Below, one piece after another: positions 1 through 8,333 of a stretch of DNA of 51,336 nt. Below the pieces are notes generated by a model. The model was not told the origin of the DNA and ran no database searches. It saw only the letters and a program-made list of their open reading frames with translations. Made by a program: the position numbers and the translations under genes. Positions within the stretch are counted from its first letter, which is position 1; each line of letters begins with the position of its first letter. Source of the stretch: an uncultured Candidatus Actinomarina sp. (lineage in GTDB: Bacteria; Actinomycetota; Acidimicrobiia; Actinomarinales; Actinomarinaceae); assembly GCA_902565645.1 (NCBI GenBank), contig CACFFJ010000006.1, positions 1 through 51,336 of the forward strand, given 5' to 3'.

Positions 1-2
1 TA

Positions 3-515
3 ACTGTTGTTAAAGCTAAACCTATTCAGAAATCTGTATCAGCTCCTGTAGATAAAGTAAATACTTGGCCTCATTTAATGCTCCCAGAATTTATTGCTGT
101 AATGGCTATGACAGCCTTTTTAATTTTTATAAGTGCAATATTACAAGCCCCTCTTCTTGAAGAAGCAAATCCAAACATTACACCCAACCCAGCTAAAGCT
201 CCATGGTATTTTCTAGGATTGCAAGAGGCTTTGTCTTATTGGGACCCCCAAATTGCTGGTGTTATGATTCCACTTGTAGTTGGAATGATTGGGTTTATGG
301 CAATTCCTTATGTTGACAGGAATCCTGAAAACAATCCCTCAAAAAGAAAGTATGCAATTATGATGTTTACTTTCTTCCTTTCTGGTGCAGCCACCTTAAC
401 AGTTATTGGCGTACTCTTTAGAGGACCTGGTTGGAACTGGACATATCCTTGGATTGATGGAATTTGGTTTGATGACTTACTGGACTGGGTTAACTTTTTA
501 GGAGACGGTCACTAA
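3..515 (+). CDS. qcrB: Cytochrome b C-terminal part (bc/b6f complex), 5' truncated
   Basis: This is the C-terminal, subunit-IV-like half of cytochrome b of a menaquinol:cytochrome c oxidoreductase. The reading frame is open to the window edge, so the ATG at 78 in the ORF track is internal: in-frame residues before it read TVVKAKPIQK and continue upstream. The diagnostic quinol-site motif PNPAKAPWYFLGLQE is present, followed by hydrophobic segments around PLVVGMIGFMAIPYVD, MMFTFFLSGAATLTVIGVLF and a tryptophan-rich C-terminus. The stop overlaps the Rieske start by one base (TAATG), so the two are translationally coupled. Whether the heme-binding N-terminal half is fused upstream or is a separate gene cannot be decided here. 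The family call is secure; the symbol is by analogy. Confidence 0.9.
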   Translation, partial: TVVKAKPIQKSVSAPVDKVNTWPHLMLPEFIAVMAMTAFLIFISAILQAPLLEEANPNITPNPAKAPWYFLGLQEALSYWDPQIAGVMIPLVVGMIGFMAIPYVDRNPENNPSKRKYAIMMFTFFLSGAATLTVIGVLFRGPGWNWTYPWIDGIWFDDLLDWVNFLGDGH

Positions 516-1393
516 TGGGCTTGGTAGAGATTTCATTTATCGCAATTGGTGTAGTAGGAGTATTAGGTGTTTTAGGTATGGTTGCTATTATCTCTGGAAG
601 AGCACCAAAAACTATAAATTGGCGAAAAAATGTAGACAAGAAAGCTTTAAAGGTTGATAAATCAAAGACTAGCTTCTTAGCCCCTGATGAACCCTCTTTA
701 ACAGAAGAGGAAAATATAGATGATAAAGATGCAGATGAAGAAAAATCAGAAGAAACAGATGGCTCAATTAAGATCGAAGAAAAAGTAATTTATGAGGAAA
801 TTTCAGAAGAAGAAGCAGGTATAACGAGAAGACAGTTTTTAACTAAAGCTCTTAGAATATCTTTTGGTGCATTTGCTGGAATACAAGCAATCTCTTGGCT
901 TGGATTTTTCTGGCCAAAAGTTTCGGGTGGTTTTGGTTCTAAAGTTGATGCAGGAAAAGTTGAAGATTTAAAAAAACAAATATTCCAAGCTGATGGATCA
1001 ATTATTCCTGCTTTTATACCTGAAGCAAGAGCTTATGTGTTGCCATTTGACACATCTAAAGCAACGGGTTCACAGTTTTCAGATGGTGGAACTATTGCAG
1101 ATGGGTTAGTGGCTTTATATCAAAGATGTGTTCACTTAGGTTGTAGAGTCCCTTGGTGCAACTCTTCACAAGGTTTTGAATGTCCTTGTCATGGTTCGAA
1201 ATATAATATGGTTGGTGAGTATTATGCTGGTCCAGCTCCACGAAACCTTGATAGATTTATAGTCAGCGTTAATGCAGCTGGAAAATTCATAATTGATACA
1301 GGAACAATAATTGAATCACCTAGAGCTTCTGGACTATCTGTAAAATATCCTCAAGGCCTTTCTTGCATAGCTTTAGCACCAACCGATGAGTAA
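515..1393 (+). CDS. qcrA: Rieske iron-sulfur protein of the bc complex
   Basis: This is the [2Fe-2S] subunit that takes electrons from quinol to the cytochrome c subunit. The cluster-binding boxes are visible as CVHLGC (C205, H207) and CPCHGS (C223, H226), with C210 and C225 as the expected disulfide pair; C215 is an additional cysteine between them. An N-terminal hydrophobic helix (about residues 6-27) is followed by a very acidic stretch (about 55-105, rich in E and D). Then comes a twin-arginine-like motif, TRRQFLTKA, ahead of a second hydrophobic segment, which suggests Tat-dependent membrane insertion of the cluster domain. The acidic linker is unusual compared with short Rieske proteins. 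The gene overlaps the cytochrome b stop by one base and is followed two bases later by the diheme cytochrome. Confidence 0.93.
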   Translation: MGLVEISFIAIGVVGVLGVLGMVAIISGRAPKTINWRKNVDKKALKVDKSKTSFLAPDEPSLTEEENIDDKDADEEKSEETDGSIKIEEKVIYEEISEEEAGITRRQFLTKALRISFGAFAGIQAISWLGFFWPKVSGGFGSKVDAGKVEDLKKQIFQADGSIIPAFIPEARAYVLPFDTSKATGSQFSDGGTIADGLVALYQRCVHLGCRVPWCNSSQGFECPCHGSKYNMVGEYYAGPAPRNLDRFIVSVNAAGKFIIDTGTIIESPRASGLSVKYPQGLSCIALAPTDE

Positions 1394-1395
1394 AG

Positions 1396-2820
1396 ATGAA
1401 TAGTTCTATATTTGTTACTTTAATTTCACTCTCAATAATTGGAGCCCTTGCTTTCTTTGCTGCAGTTGGGTTTAGAGGATCGGGGAAAACCAAAGATGTA
1501 GCACCAAACTTAGAGCCATATAAGTCAGATGATGAGCTTGAAACAAAACACATGGATAAAACCTTATCGATAGCAGTGCTTCTAGCTTCTTTATTGACTG
1601 TAATGATTCCACTTTATTATTTAGGTGAGCAAAACAGGCAAGAAGAGTTTGTTGAATATTTTGATGAAGTTTCTATAGAAAGAGGAGAACACCTTTATGA
1701 AGAGTTTGGGTGCGGCAATTGCCACGGTGTAGACGGGGGTGGTGGCGCTGCTCCTTATGTGGAGAAAAGAAGTGGAGTAAGTGTTGTATGGGCAGCTCCT
1801 GCTATTAATAATGTTTTTTATCGATATGACGATGAAGAAATTAGGTATTGGTTAGTTTACGGAAGGGCAAACTCACCTATGCCAGCATGGGGCCTTGAGG
1901 GCGGCGGTCCTATGAATGATGGACAGTTAAGTGATTTGCTTGAATATCTTAGATATTTTCAAATATCACAACAGGAAGAATTACAAAACATAGAGATAAA
2001 TGTTAATTCAGCAATTTTGAGAATAGAAAACTCAACTTTACAAGTAGAAAGCGAAATAATTAAACAGAATCAATTAATTCAAGATATTAACGATGCACCT
2101 TCAAAACTACCGATAGTACAAGAAGCTGTTTTAGTCGTTTCAGGATTGATAGATAAAGAAACAGGAATTGATTCTGATGAGGATGGCTTGTTTGATTCAG
2201 CCGAGATAGAGCTATCCACTTATAGTGCTTCTATAGCAGAGAGTTTAGGAACACAGGCTTTGAACTTAAACCCTGAGGAAGAGGAATCTATACCAGGAAG
2301 GAAAGACTTAAGCATTGCGAAGGCATATCTATCAGCACTTCAATCAGATGAAATAAATCTTGGAATATTGGTTGAAGGTAAAGAGAAGTTTCTTAAAGAG
2401 GCTAGTGATGGATTAGTTTTCCTAGAAGCAGCACTAGAAAACAGTTTATGGAATGTAGATTATCAAGAGATCGCCGACAGAACATTTGAAGGAGACCTTG
2501 AGAAAGCAAAAAGATCAGTTGGTCTATTTAACGCATACTGTGCGAGGTGTCATACTGCAGGCTATTCAGCAGGTGCAGCCTATACAAAGAAGATAGCATC
2601 AGGAGGCCTAGGACCAGCTTTAAGATCTGGAAGAGCAAATATACAATTTAAAGCTCGTGAAGATATGGTTGACTTCATAATAAATGGCTCAGTTAACGGT
2701 AAAGGATACGGAGTTAATGGTGTTGGTGGTGGAAAAATGCCTGGATTTGGGGCTGTTCTTCCTGAATCTGATATAGGATTAATTGTAGATTATTTGAGAG
2801 GGATGATGCCTGATGCGTGA
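1396..2820 (+). CDS. Membrane-anchored diheme cytochrome c with long central insert
   Basis: This is probably the cytochrome c subunit of the bc complex, since it directly follows the Rieske gene. Two membrane segments (about 5-26 and 56-76) precede heme box 1, CGNCH (106-110). Heme box 2, CARCH, begins at residue 382. Candidate axial methionines are in NSPMPAWG for domain 1 and GGKMPGFG for domain 2. The hemes are separated by about 270 residues, far more than in tandem diheme subunits. The insert looks helical and charged and contains an acidic DSDEDGLFDSAE motif (from about 259) resembling Ca-binding EF-hand or thrombospondin-type-3 loops. It is not the usual QcrC layout, so I leave the symbol empty. 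The gene overlaps the next one by 8 bases. Confidence 0.85.
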   Translation: MNSSIFVTLISLSIIGALAFFAAVGFRGSGKTKDVAPNLEPYKSDDELETKHMDKTLSIAVLLASLLTVMIPLYYLGEQNRQEEFVEYFDEVSIERGEHLYEEFGCGNCHGVDGGGGAAPYVEKRSGVSVVWAAPAINNVFYRYDDEEIRYWLVYGRANSPMPAWGLEGGGPMNDGQLSDLLEYLRYFQISQQEELQNIEINVNSAILRIENSTLQVESEIIKQNQLIQDINDAPSKLPIVQEAVLVVSGLIDKETGIDSDEDGLFDSAEIELSTYSASIAESLGTQALNLNPEEEESIPGRKDLSIAKAYLSALQSDEINLGILVEGKEKFLKEASDGLVFLEAALENSLWNVDYQEIADRTFEGDLEKAKRSVGLFNAYCARCHTAGYSAGAAYTKKIASGGLGPALRSGRANIQFKAREDMVDFIINGSVNGKGYGVNGVGGGKMPGFGAVLPESDIGLIVDYLRGMMPDA

Positions 2821-3181
2821 AATAATGAGATCGCTGCTTTCAGCTAACTTAGCTATTACCGGGGTTCTTTTATTTATTGGTTCAATACTTACTTTTTATG
2901 GGACAACTTTCTTACTAAATGCAACAAACCTCGGGAAAAGACTGGCCTTTCTTGTTGTTGGTGCTGGAACTTTTGGCTGGGGAATGATTAATTCCTTTTT
3001 ATTTATTTTGTATGCACCTAGAGGCCCTAAGCCAGCTGAGATTGATGGACTAAATGCCCTGGAAATAAGAATATTACCAATTACATTCTTTGTTGCTTCA
3101 ACCATTTTATTTATAATGTTTCTTCTAGCTCTAAATCGCTATGAGCAAGAAAAAGAAGAACTTGAACAATCTGACAGTTAA
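2813..3181 (+). CDS. Small membrane protein of the bc operon, unknown function
   Basis: I do not recognise this 122-residue protein. It has three likely membrane segments: about 10-32, 42-65 (containing GAGTFGWGMINSFLFIL) and 88-108. A charged C-terminal tail of Glu and Lys follows. It overlaps the diheme cytochrome gene by 8 bases and ends the operon, so a role as an accessory or assembly subunit of the respiratory complex is a reasonable inference from context only. The start could also be the second Met four codons downstream, which would give MRSLLSAN. Confidence 0.7.
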   Translation: MREIMRSLLSANLAITGVLLFIGSILTFYGTTFLLNATNLGKRLAFLVVGAGTFGWGMINSFLFILYAPRGPKPAEIDGLNALEIRILPITFFVASTILFIMFLLALNRYEQEKEELEQSDS

Positions 3182-3211
3182 ATCTGATTAGACCTAAATA
3201 CAAATTCAATA

Positions 3212-3217
3212 TAGAAT
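3212..3217 (+). promoter_or_regulatory. -10 element, probable leaderless promoter of band-7 gene
   Basis: TAGAAT sits six bases before the ATG at 3224, which puts the expected transcription start at or next to the A of the start codon. No Shine-Dalgarno sequence is present. This spacing is that of leaderless mRNAs, which are common in Actinobacteria. Inferred from spacing alone. Confidence 0.5.
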
Positions 3218-3223
3218 AGTTAT

Positions 3224-4168
3224 ATGGAATCCATATTTACTTTAGTAAGAACAGTATTAACTGTTGCAATTATCCTTACAGTTGTATTTAGAATATTCAG
3301 AATTCTACGTCCATTTGAAAGAGGATTAGTTGAAAGATTTGGAAAATATAACAGAGAGGCATCTCCTGGTTTAAATATAGTAATACCTGGAATTGAAAAA
3401 TTAATAATTGTCGACATGAGAGAAGCAGTTATAGATGTTCCCCCACAGGAGGTAATTACAAAGGACAACGTCACAATAACTGTTGATGCAGTAATTTATT
3501 ATGAACCTACTGATCCTAAGAGTTTGGTGTATAACGTTGAAGACTTTATAACTGCTGCTACAAAACTTGCACAAACTAACCTAAGAAATGTAGTCGGTGA
3601 TCTTGAATTGGATGCGGCTTTAACTTCAAGAGAAACAATAAACACATCTTTAAAACTAATTCTTGATGAAGCAACGGATAAATGGGGTACTAGTGTTGTT
3701 AGGGTAGAGATACAAAGAATAGATCCTCCTCAAGACGTACAAGATGCAATGAATAAAGTCATGAAAGCTGAACGTGACAGAAGAGCAGCTGTTACAGAAG
3801 CTGAGGGAGAGAAAAGAGCAGCTATTCTTACTGCTGAAGGTGAGAGGCAATCACAGATATTAAGTGCAGAAGGTGAAGCAGAAGCACTTAAAGCAATTGC
3901 TGATGCACAAAAGTATGAAAAGGTAGCTGTTGCTGAAGGTGAGGCTGAGGCAATAGAGAAAGTTTATGCCGCAATTCATGAAGGTGATCCAACTAATGAT
4001 TTGATTGCAATTAAATATTTAGAGTCACTAGAAAAGGTAGCTGAAGGCAAAGCAACAAAGATATTCCTACCAGCTGACTTATCTGCAACTTTGGGAAGTA
4101 TTGGTGCAATCTCTGAGTTGTTTAAAGATGAAAAATCTTCAGATTCAAAAAAATCTACTAAAAAGTAA
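3224..4168 (+). CDS. SPFH/band-7 (stomatin/paraslipin-like) membrane protein
   Basis: This is a stomatin-like scaffold protein that would form membrane-associated oligomers. One N-terminal hydrophobic segment (about 4-24) is followed by the band-7 core: RPFERGLVERFGKY, PGLNIVIPGIEK, a DVPPQEVITKDNV motif, then the conserved TNLRNVVGDLELD and IQRIDPPQDVQDAM. The C-terminal third is an Ala/Glu-rich coiled coil of AEGE-type repeats (about 185-250), normal for the QmcA/paraslipin group. There is no adjacent NfeD gene to assign a protease partnership. Its 3' end overlaps the convergent LysE-type gene by 24 bases. Family certain; biological role unknown. Confidence 0.88.
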   Translation: MESIFTLVRTVLTVAIILTVVFRIFRILRPFERGLVERFGKYNREASPGLNIVIPGIEKLIIVDMREAVIDVPPQEVITKDNVTITVDAVIYYEPTDPKSLVYNVEDFITAATKLAQTNLRNVVGDLELDAALTSRETINTSLKLILDEATDKWGTSVVRVEIQRIDPPQDVQDAMNKVMKAERDRRAAVTEAEGEKRAAILTAEGERQSQILSAEGEAEALKAIADAQKYEKVAVAEGEAEAIEKVYAAIHEGDPTNDLIAIKYLESLEKVAEGKATKIFLPADLSATLGSIGAISELFKDEKSSDSKKSTKK

Positions 4169-4750
4169 ATAAAACCCTATACAAATCAAAGATACACCGC
4201 ATAGTCTGTTTATTATTTTTTTTGTCTTCTCTGATGAATCGCTAAAAAAATAACTACTTAACAATGCATAGGCCATATCTCCACCAAAATTAATAAGAAC
4301 AGTTAAGATTCCTAAAAAAACTAATGAAGTAAATAGATTTTCATCGTAATTAGTTATAAAAATAGGTATTACAGATAAATATAGAACCCACATTTTTGGG
4401 TTTATTAAATTTACTTTAAGACCTGAATAGAAAGCTCCTTTTTCAGATTTTTTAGTTTCAATATCTTTTCTAGTTAATATCGACAAACCTTTATAGAGAA
4501 TAAAAACTGATCCGAAAAGATAAATTATTTGAAGAAAGATTGGGATAGCTGAGTATAAAAACGTAACAATTGAAGCAGAAATCAAAGCTAATATTAAACC
4601 TCCTAAAGCTGCTCCTCCTGCAACTTCAAATCCTTTTCTTCTAGAGTTTTGGATAGATTCATTTACAATCAAAGCAATAATTAAACCAGGACTAAAGGCA
4701 AAACTTGCCTGTACAACTATGAACTGAACAATAGATAAATCTGACAACAT
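4145..4750 (-). CDS. LysE/RhtB family amino-acid exporter
   Basis: A 201-residue membrane protein with about six hydrophobic segments. It shows the family's N-terminal FSPGLIIALIVNESIQNSRRKG pattern (Pro-Gly in the first helix followed by a basic loop) and a conserved small-residue second helix, GGAALGGLILALI. Its length matches LysE/RhtB exporters, which move amino acids or derivatives out of the cell. Substrate cannot be predicted. It is last in a minus-strand operon and its ATG overlaps the stop of the nucleoside hydrolase by one base. Its 3' end runs 24 bases into the 3' end of the convergent band-7 gene. Confidence 0.8.
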   Translation of the reverse strand: MLSDLSIVQFIVVQASFAFSPGLIIALIVNESIQNSRRKGFEVAGGAALGGLILALISASIVTFLYSAIPIFLQIIYLFGSVFILYKGLSILTRKDIETKKSEKGAFYSGLKVNLINPKMWVLYLSVIPIFITNYDENLFTSLVFLGILTVLINFGGDMAYALLSSYFFSDSSEKTKKIINRLCGVSLICIGFYLLFSRFF

Positions 4751-5736
4751 TAATTTAAACTTTTCTTTAATAAATTATAAAACATATCTTGGTGACATCT
4801 TTGAACGATTCTAACTTTTTCAGCTTCAGGCTCAAGATTAAAAAAATCAATAACACATCCACCTCTAGTCATGCCATCTCTTGTGTCTACTCTAATATTT
4901 GCAACCACATCCTCAGCTATAATTTCCTCATCAAGGAATACTGACATAGCTAGTGGATCAGGAAGGTCATATCCATCATGTCCAAATATATCTTTAATCA
5001 TTTCTCTCAATACAACTTGAATTTCATTAGTAAATTTTGAATATTTAGTTCCTATTTTTTCAATTTCATTAACTTTATCCTCATCAATCATTGCATCTAA
5101 AAGAGATGGATCCCAGCCAATTACAGTTATCGGAATTCCAGAATTGAGAACAATATCTGCTGCTTCTGGATCAACCCAAAAATTATATTCTGCAAATTTT
5201 GTAACATTTCCAAATGCATTTGAGCTACCTCCCATGATGTAGCAGTGTTTTATATTTTTTAATAGCTCAGGACTATCTAAAACTAATTTAGCGATATTAG
5301 TCAAAGGTCCCAGAGTAACTATTTCAACATCAGTTTCTTCAGAAAGAATTTTTTTATGAAAATCAAGAGCACTTACATCTGAAATTTTCTCTGTAGATGG
5401 TCTTAATCCTATATCCCCTAAACCGTCTACGCCATGAACATGCTGGGCTGATGTAGATGTATTTTTATAACTTAGAGCAATCTTATTTGCTTCTTCAGAT
5501 TCATGTACCTCTATATAGTCCCTCTCAAGTGGCTTTGAAGCACCTTTGTGGATTGGTATATTAACTTCACATAATTCATTTACATAAATTGTATTTAATA
5601 TAGCTTGGTTCAATGGAACGTTACCAGAGACTAAACTAACTCCTAAAATTTCTGATTCAGAAAGATTTCTATAAGCCATTAATAATGCGACTGCATCATC
5701 CGATCCTGTATCTGCATCAATTATTAATTTTCTCAT
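4750..5736 (-). CDS. Inosine/uridine-preferring nucleoside hydrolase
   Basis: This enzyme cleaves the N-glycosidic bond of ribonucleosides to free base plus ribose, for purine or pyrimidine salvage. The N-terminal calcium-binding signature DADTGSDDAVALLMA is textbook for the family. Other conserved blocks are HGVDGLGDIGL, VTLGPLTNIAKL, the PEYNFWVDPEAA-like EYNFWVDPEAADIV, and the C-terminal GYDLPDPLAM, which carries the last metal ligand. The length (328) is normal. It overlaps the upstream small ORF by 4 bases and the downstream exporter by 1. Substrate class (IU versus purine specific) is not resolvable by eye. Confidence 0.92.
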   Translation of the reverse strand: MRKLIIDADTGSDDAVALLMAYRNLSESEILGVSLVSGNVPLNQAILNTIYVNELCEVNIPIHKGASKPLERDYIEVHESEEANKIALSYKNTSTSAQHVHGVDGLGDIGLRPSTEKISDVSALDFHKKILSEETDVEIVTLGPLTNIAKLVLDSPELLKNIKHCYIMGGSSNAFGNVTKFAEYNFWVDPEAADIVLNSGIPITVIGWDPSLLDAMIDEDKVNEIEKIGTKYSKFTNEIQVVLREMIKDIFGHDGYDLPDPLAMSVFLDEEIIAEDVVANIRVDTRDGMTRGGCVIDFFNLEPEAEKVRIVQRCHQDMFYNLLKKSLN

Positions 5737-6014
5737 TCAGATTTAGCCTTTTTTATTTCAGGGATACCTTGTTTCATATCCACATCAAGATCTTTATATT
5801 CATTCGCTATTTGATTACCTATTACAATTAACATCTCAAGAAACATTTCTTTCTTTCCAGACTTAGAACCAAAAGTTCTTGGGGAAATTTCAAATTCTTT
5901 TTTTATTTTTTCAAAAACCTCTAAACTTTCTTCTTTATTGAGATTTTCAACTATCTTTTTTTTAGCAATTGCTTCAAAACTTTTCCTATGACGCCTAGGT
6001 AATTCAAATTTCAT
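5733..6014 (-). CDS. Small basic/charged protein of unknown function
   Basis: I do not recognise this 93-residue protein. It is rich in Lys and Glu, without a signal peptide or membrane helix, and is probably an all-helical cytosolic protein (segments around SFEAIAKKKIVENL, EESLEVFEKIKKEF and KKEMFLEMLIVIGNQIANEYKDL). It overlaps the nucleoside hydrolase by 4 bases and so is co-translated with it. The GNAT gene lies 13 bases upstream. The tight overlap and normal codon use for this genome support a real gene. Confidence 0.6.
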   Translation of the reverse strand: MKFELPRRHRKSFEAIAKKKIVENLNKEESLEVFEKIKKEFEISPRTFGSKSGKKEMFLEMLIVIGNQIANEYKDLDVDMKQGIPEIKKAKSE

Positions 6015-6027
6015 ATTTATATTCTAA

Positions 6028-6546
6028 CTATTCGAGACTTTTCTTTTGAAGAGATACTTCATAATCTTCGTCATATTTAACAGTGTCAATTTCAATAAAT
6101 CCAAAATTCTTATGAAAGTTTAATGAGGGAGTGTTCACAGTAGGCAATAAATTTATCTCTGCTGTTAAGTTTGCTATAGAATTATTTTTAGCAAAATTAA
6201 TAACGTTAGCATAAAGCTCACTTCCTAATTTATTATTTCTAAATTCAGAATTGATAGCAATTCGATCAATATACAGAAAATCATTCAATCGTTTACTAAT
6301 TTCTTTAAAATTTTTATGTTGTATTTCTTCCATATAAGAAATAGTTTTCTCAGTATCTTGAAAACAAATTACAAATCCAACTACCTTATTTTTAAAAATA
6401 ACACATTCGTTGTGGTCAGAATTTTCTACCGAATTTCTTAAGCCTTCTAATGATCTAGAACCTACTTCGGGTACATTCTCTTGATTAACTCTATGACACC
6501 CTTTAAGAAAACTTTCAATTATTGGAGAGTATTCGTAATTGTTCAT
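6028..6546 (-). CDS. GNAT family N-acetyltransferase
   Basis: The acetyl-CoA binding core is visible as LYIDRIAINSEFRNNKLGSELYANVINFAKN (motif A, with RNNKLG in place of the classical RGxGxG/A), followed by NLTAEINLLPTVNTPSLNFHKNFGF, the typical motif-B region with Asn and Phe. I moved the start from 6729 in the ORF track to the ATG at 6546 (MNNYEY, 172 residues). The longer N-terminus would overlap the divergent DDAH gene and looks non-coding. Substrate unknown. It heads the minus-strand operon with the nucleoside hydrolase and exporter. Confidence 0.78.
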   Translation of the reverse strand: MNNYEYSPIIESFLKGCHRVNQENVPEVGSRSLEGLRNSVENSDHNECVIFKNKVVGFVICFQDTEKTISYMEEIQHKNFKEISKRLNDFLYIDRIAINSEFRNNKLGSELYANVINFAKNNSIANLTAEINLLPTVNTPSLNFHKNFGFIEIDTVKYDEDYEVSLQKKSLE

Positions 6547-6579
6547 GTATAAAAAATATACATTTAATAGAGAAAATTG

Positions 6580-6585
6580 TAAACT
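6580..6585 (+). promoter_or_regulatory. -10 element, possible leaderless promoter of DDAH-like gene
   Basis: TAAACT lies seven bases before the ATG at 6593 in the 46-bp divergent gap, with no Shine-Dalgarno sequence. It is consistent with a leaderless transcript but is a weaker match than the elements before tnaA and the 16691 gene. Confidence 0.35.
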
Positions 6586-6592
6586 ATGAATT

Positions 6593-7393
6593 ATGACAAA
6601 CCACTCAGTACTAATGAGCTCACCAGAATATTTTAAAGTTGAGTATTCAATTAACCCATGGATGGTTGCTGGTGTTGAGGTAGATTTAGACCTCGCAAAA
6701 GAACAATGGAATAATTTAAAAGAAAGCATTGAGGCTGCAGGAGCTACAGTAGAAGTCGTTCCTCCGAGTGAGAAACACCCAGATCTCGTATTTACAGCTA
6801 ACTCAGGAATTTTAAACGGGAAAGATGTCTTGATAGCTAACTTTAAATATGAAGAAAGACGTGGGGAGGAGGAAATTTTTGCTAATTGGTTTGAAGAAAA
6901 TGGTTACAATGTTGGCAGGATTCCTTCTGAGTATAAATTTGAAGGCAGAGGCGACGCTTTTGTATATGGAGAATACTTAGTAGGAGCATATGGTATCAGA
7001 AGTGATAAAGAAGCATTACTTTATATAGCTGATGAATTTAATTTAACTCCAGTAATTGTGGAGTTAGTTAATGAAAAATTTTATCATTTAGATACTTGCT
7101 TTCAAAAACTTCCAACAGAGAACAATGATGCAATTTTCTACCCTAAAGCATTTAAGGATGAATCACTAAGTGAGTTTTCTCAATTCTTTAATTTAATTCC
7201 AGTTACTGAAGATGATGCAAATCAATTAGCTTGTAATGCAGTTGTTGTAAATGACACCGTAATCCTCCCTTCTGATGGAATTGAGGTAGCAAATAAAATT
7301 TCAGAACTAGGTGCCAATGTAGTGGTAGCAAATGTATCAGAATTTTTGAAATCAGGCGGGGCATGCCAATGTTTAGTTATTGCTTTAGATTAA
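6593..7393 (+). CDS. Dimethylarginine dimethylaminohydrolase-like (amidinotransferase family)
   Basis: This is a member of the arginine deiminase/DDAH superfamily, which hydrolyses the guanidinium group of arginine derivatives. The expected features are an N-terminal MSSPEYFKVEYSINPWM segment, VFTANSGIL, GRGDAFVYGEYLVGAYG, a catalytic His in FYHLDTCF, and the C-terminal nucleophilic Cys in SGGACQCLVIALD. The length (266) suits DDAH or related hydrolases rather than full arginine deiminase (about 400). The natural substrate may be methylated arginine, citrulline-related compounds or another guanidine. The motif set cannot separate these. A four-base gap leads to the next gene. Confidence 0.82.
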   Translation: MTNHSVLMSSPEYFKVEYSINPWMVAGVEVDLDLAKEQWNNLKESIEAAGATVEVVPPSEKHPDLVFTANSGILNGKDVLIANFKYEERRGEEEIFANWFEENGYNVGRIPSEYKFEGRGDAFVYGEYLVGAYGIRSDKEALLYIADEFNLTPVIVELVNEKFYHLDTCFQKLPTENNDAIFYPKAFKDESLSEFSQFFNLIPVTEDDANQLACNAVVVNDTVILPSDGIEVANKISELGANVVVANVSEFLKSGGACQCLVIALD

Positions 7394-7397
7394 GTTT

Positions 7398-7835
7398 ATG
7401 AAATTATTCAAAGCCATTTTATGGCCAATTAAAAAGGTAATATTTTTCCCCTTAAAAATATTTTTCTACACTGTATTAATTTTTATAATAATTGTTTTAT
7501 TTTTTCAATACAGAAAGAACTATGACGTAGATGTCAGTCCCTTAACCGTAAATGAATATGAAAACTGTATTGCTGTTATTGAAGACTATGATGTAACCAT
7601 CTCTTTACTTTCAGACTATATAGACAATTTAGATAGTGAACAACAGTCCTTTCTCTATAACAATCTTCCTGGACCTTTAAGTGTTTTAACAAAACCTCAA
7701 GAGATAACTCAAGACGATTTTCAAAATGTAAGAACATTTCTAAAATATTATTTACAAGCCGGTCGTTTTCCAGGAATTGGTGGGAAAGCGTTATCACCTC
7801 AAGCATCTAGTTTGTGTAGAGGTGGATTAAGTTAA
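7398..7835 (+). CDS. Hypothetical single-pass membrane protein
   Basis: I do not recognise this 145-residue protein. A basic N-terminus (KLFKAILWPIKKVIFFPLK) leads into one long hydrophobic helix (about 20-40). The remaining roughly 100 residues are polar and probably outside the cytoplasmic membrane, with two cysteines (in YENCIAV and SLCRGG). It starts four bases after the DDAH-like gene, so co-transcription is likely. Its last 9 bases overlap the convergent ybaK-like gene. Confidence 0.6.
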   Translation: MKLFKAILWPIKKVIFFPLKIFFYTVLIFIIIVLFFQYRKNYDVDVSPLTVNEYENCIAVIEDYDVTISLLSDYIDNLDSEQQSFLYNNLPGPLSVLTKPQEITQDDFQNVRTFLKYYLQAGRFPGIGGKALSPQASSLCRGGLS

Positions 7836-8309
7836 ATCTTCTACTCGTCCTTGAGTTAGTTCAATTAAAGAATTAGGTGTTAGGAAAAATTTAGACACTC
7901 TATTCCCAGCTCCAATAAATATTTTCTCCCTACGTAATACATTTTCATCAATAAAGATATTTATTTCTTGGGGTAGGCCTAAAGGACTAATCCCTCCATA
8001 AATTTGCTTTGTAACTTCTTCAGCTTCCTCTTTTGAAGCAAAACTAACCTTTTTAGAACCCATTGCCATTTTTGCTTTGTGATTAACATCTAATCTGGTT
8101 GAACCTAATACGCAAAATAAAGTATAAAATTCCTTTGGTTTTTTTGATTTTATTAAAATTGCATTGCAAGAATCCTCAATCTTGTGACCATAATGATCAC
8201 AAAAGCTTTGAGTGTCTGAAAATTCATCCTTACATTCAAAAACTTCTAATTTATCTAGGTTGCTTTCGTAGATATTTTTTACAGTTTCATGGAGTTCAAC
8301 CATAAACAT
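7827..8309 (-). CDS. YbaK/EbsC-type aminoacyl-tRNA deacylase
   Basis: This is a YbaK/ProX-domain protein that would hydrolyse mischarged tRNA (Cys-tRNA(Pro) or a related substrate). The domain runs nearly the whole length: NAILIKSKKPKEFYTLFCVLGSTRLD, then KAKMAMGSKKVSFASKEEAEEVTKQIYGGISPLGLP (the conserved GxxPxG region) and IFIGAGNRVSKFFLTPNSLIEL. The length (160) is typical of stand-alone trans-editing factors. The Met two codons in (MVELHE) could be the real start. The gene overlaps its convergent neighbour by 9 bases. The amino-acid specificity is not predictable here. Confidence 0.85.
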   Translation of the reverse strand: MFMVELHETVKNIYESNLDKLEVFECKDEFSDTQSFCDHYGHKIEDSCNAILIKSKKPKEFYTLFCVLGSTRLDVNHKAKMAMGSKKVSFASKEEAEEVTKQIYGGISPLGLPQEINIFIDENVLRREKIFIGAGNRVSKFFLTPNSLIELTQGRVEDLT

Positions 8310-8333
8310 AATGATATCTTTAAAATTATAAGT

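Noticed and set aside
6547-6729. Upstream extension of the GNAT ORF
   Set aside because: It overlaps the divergent DDAH gene and its sequence is not GNAT-like; the ATG at 6546 gives a normal-length enzyme.
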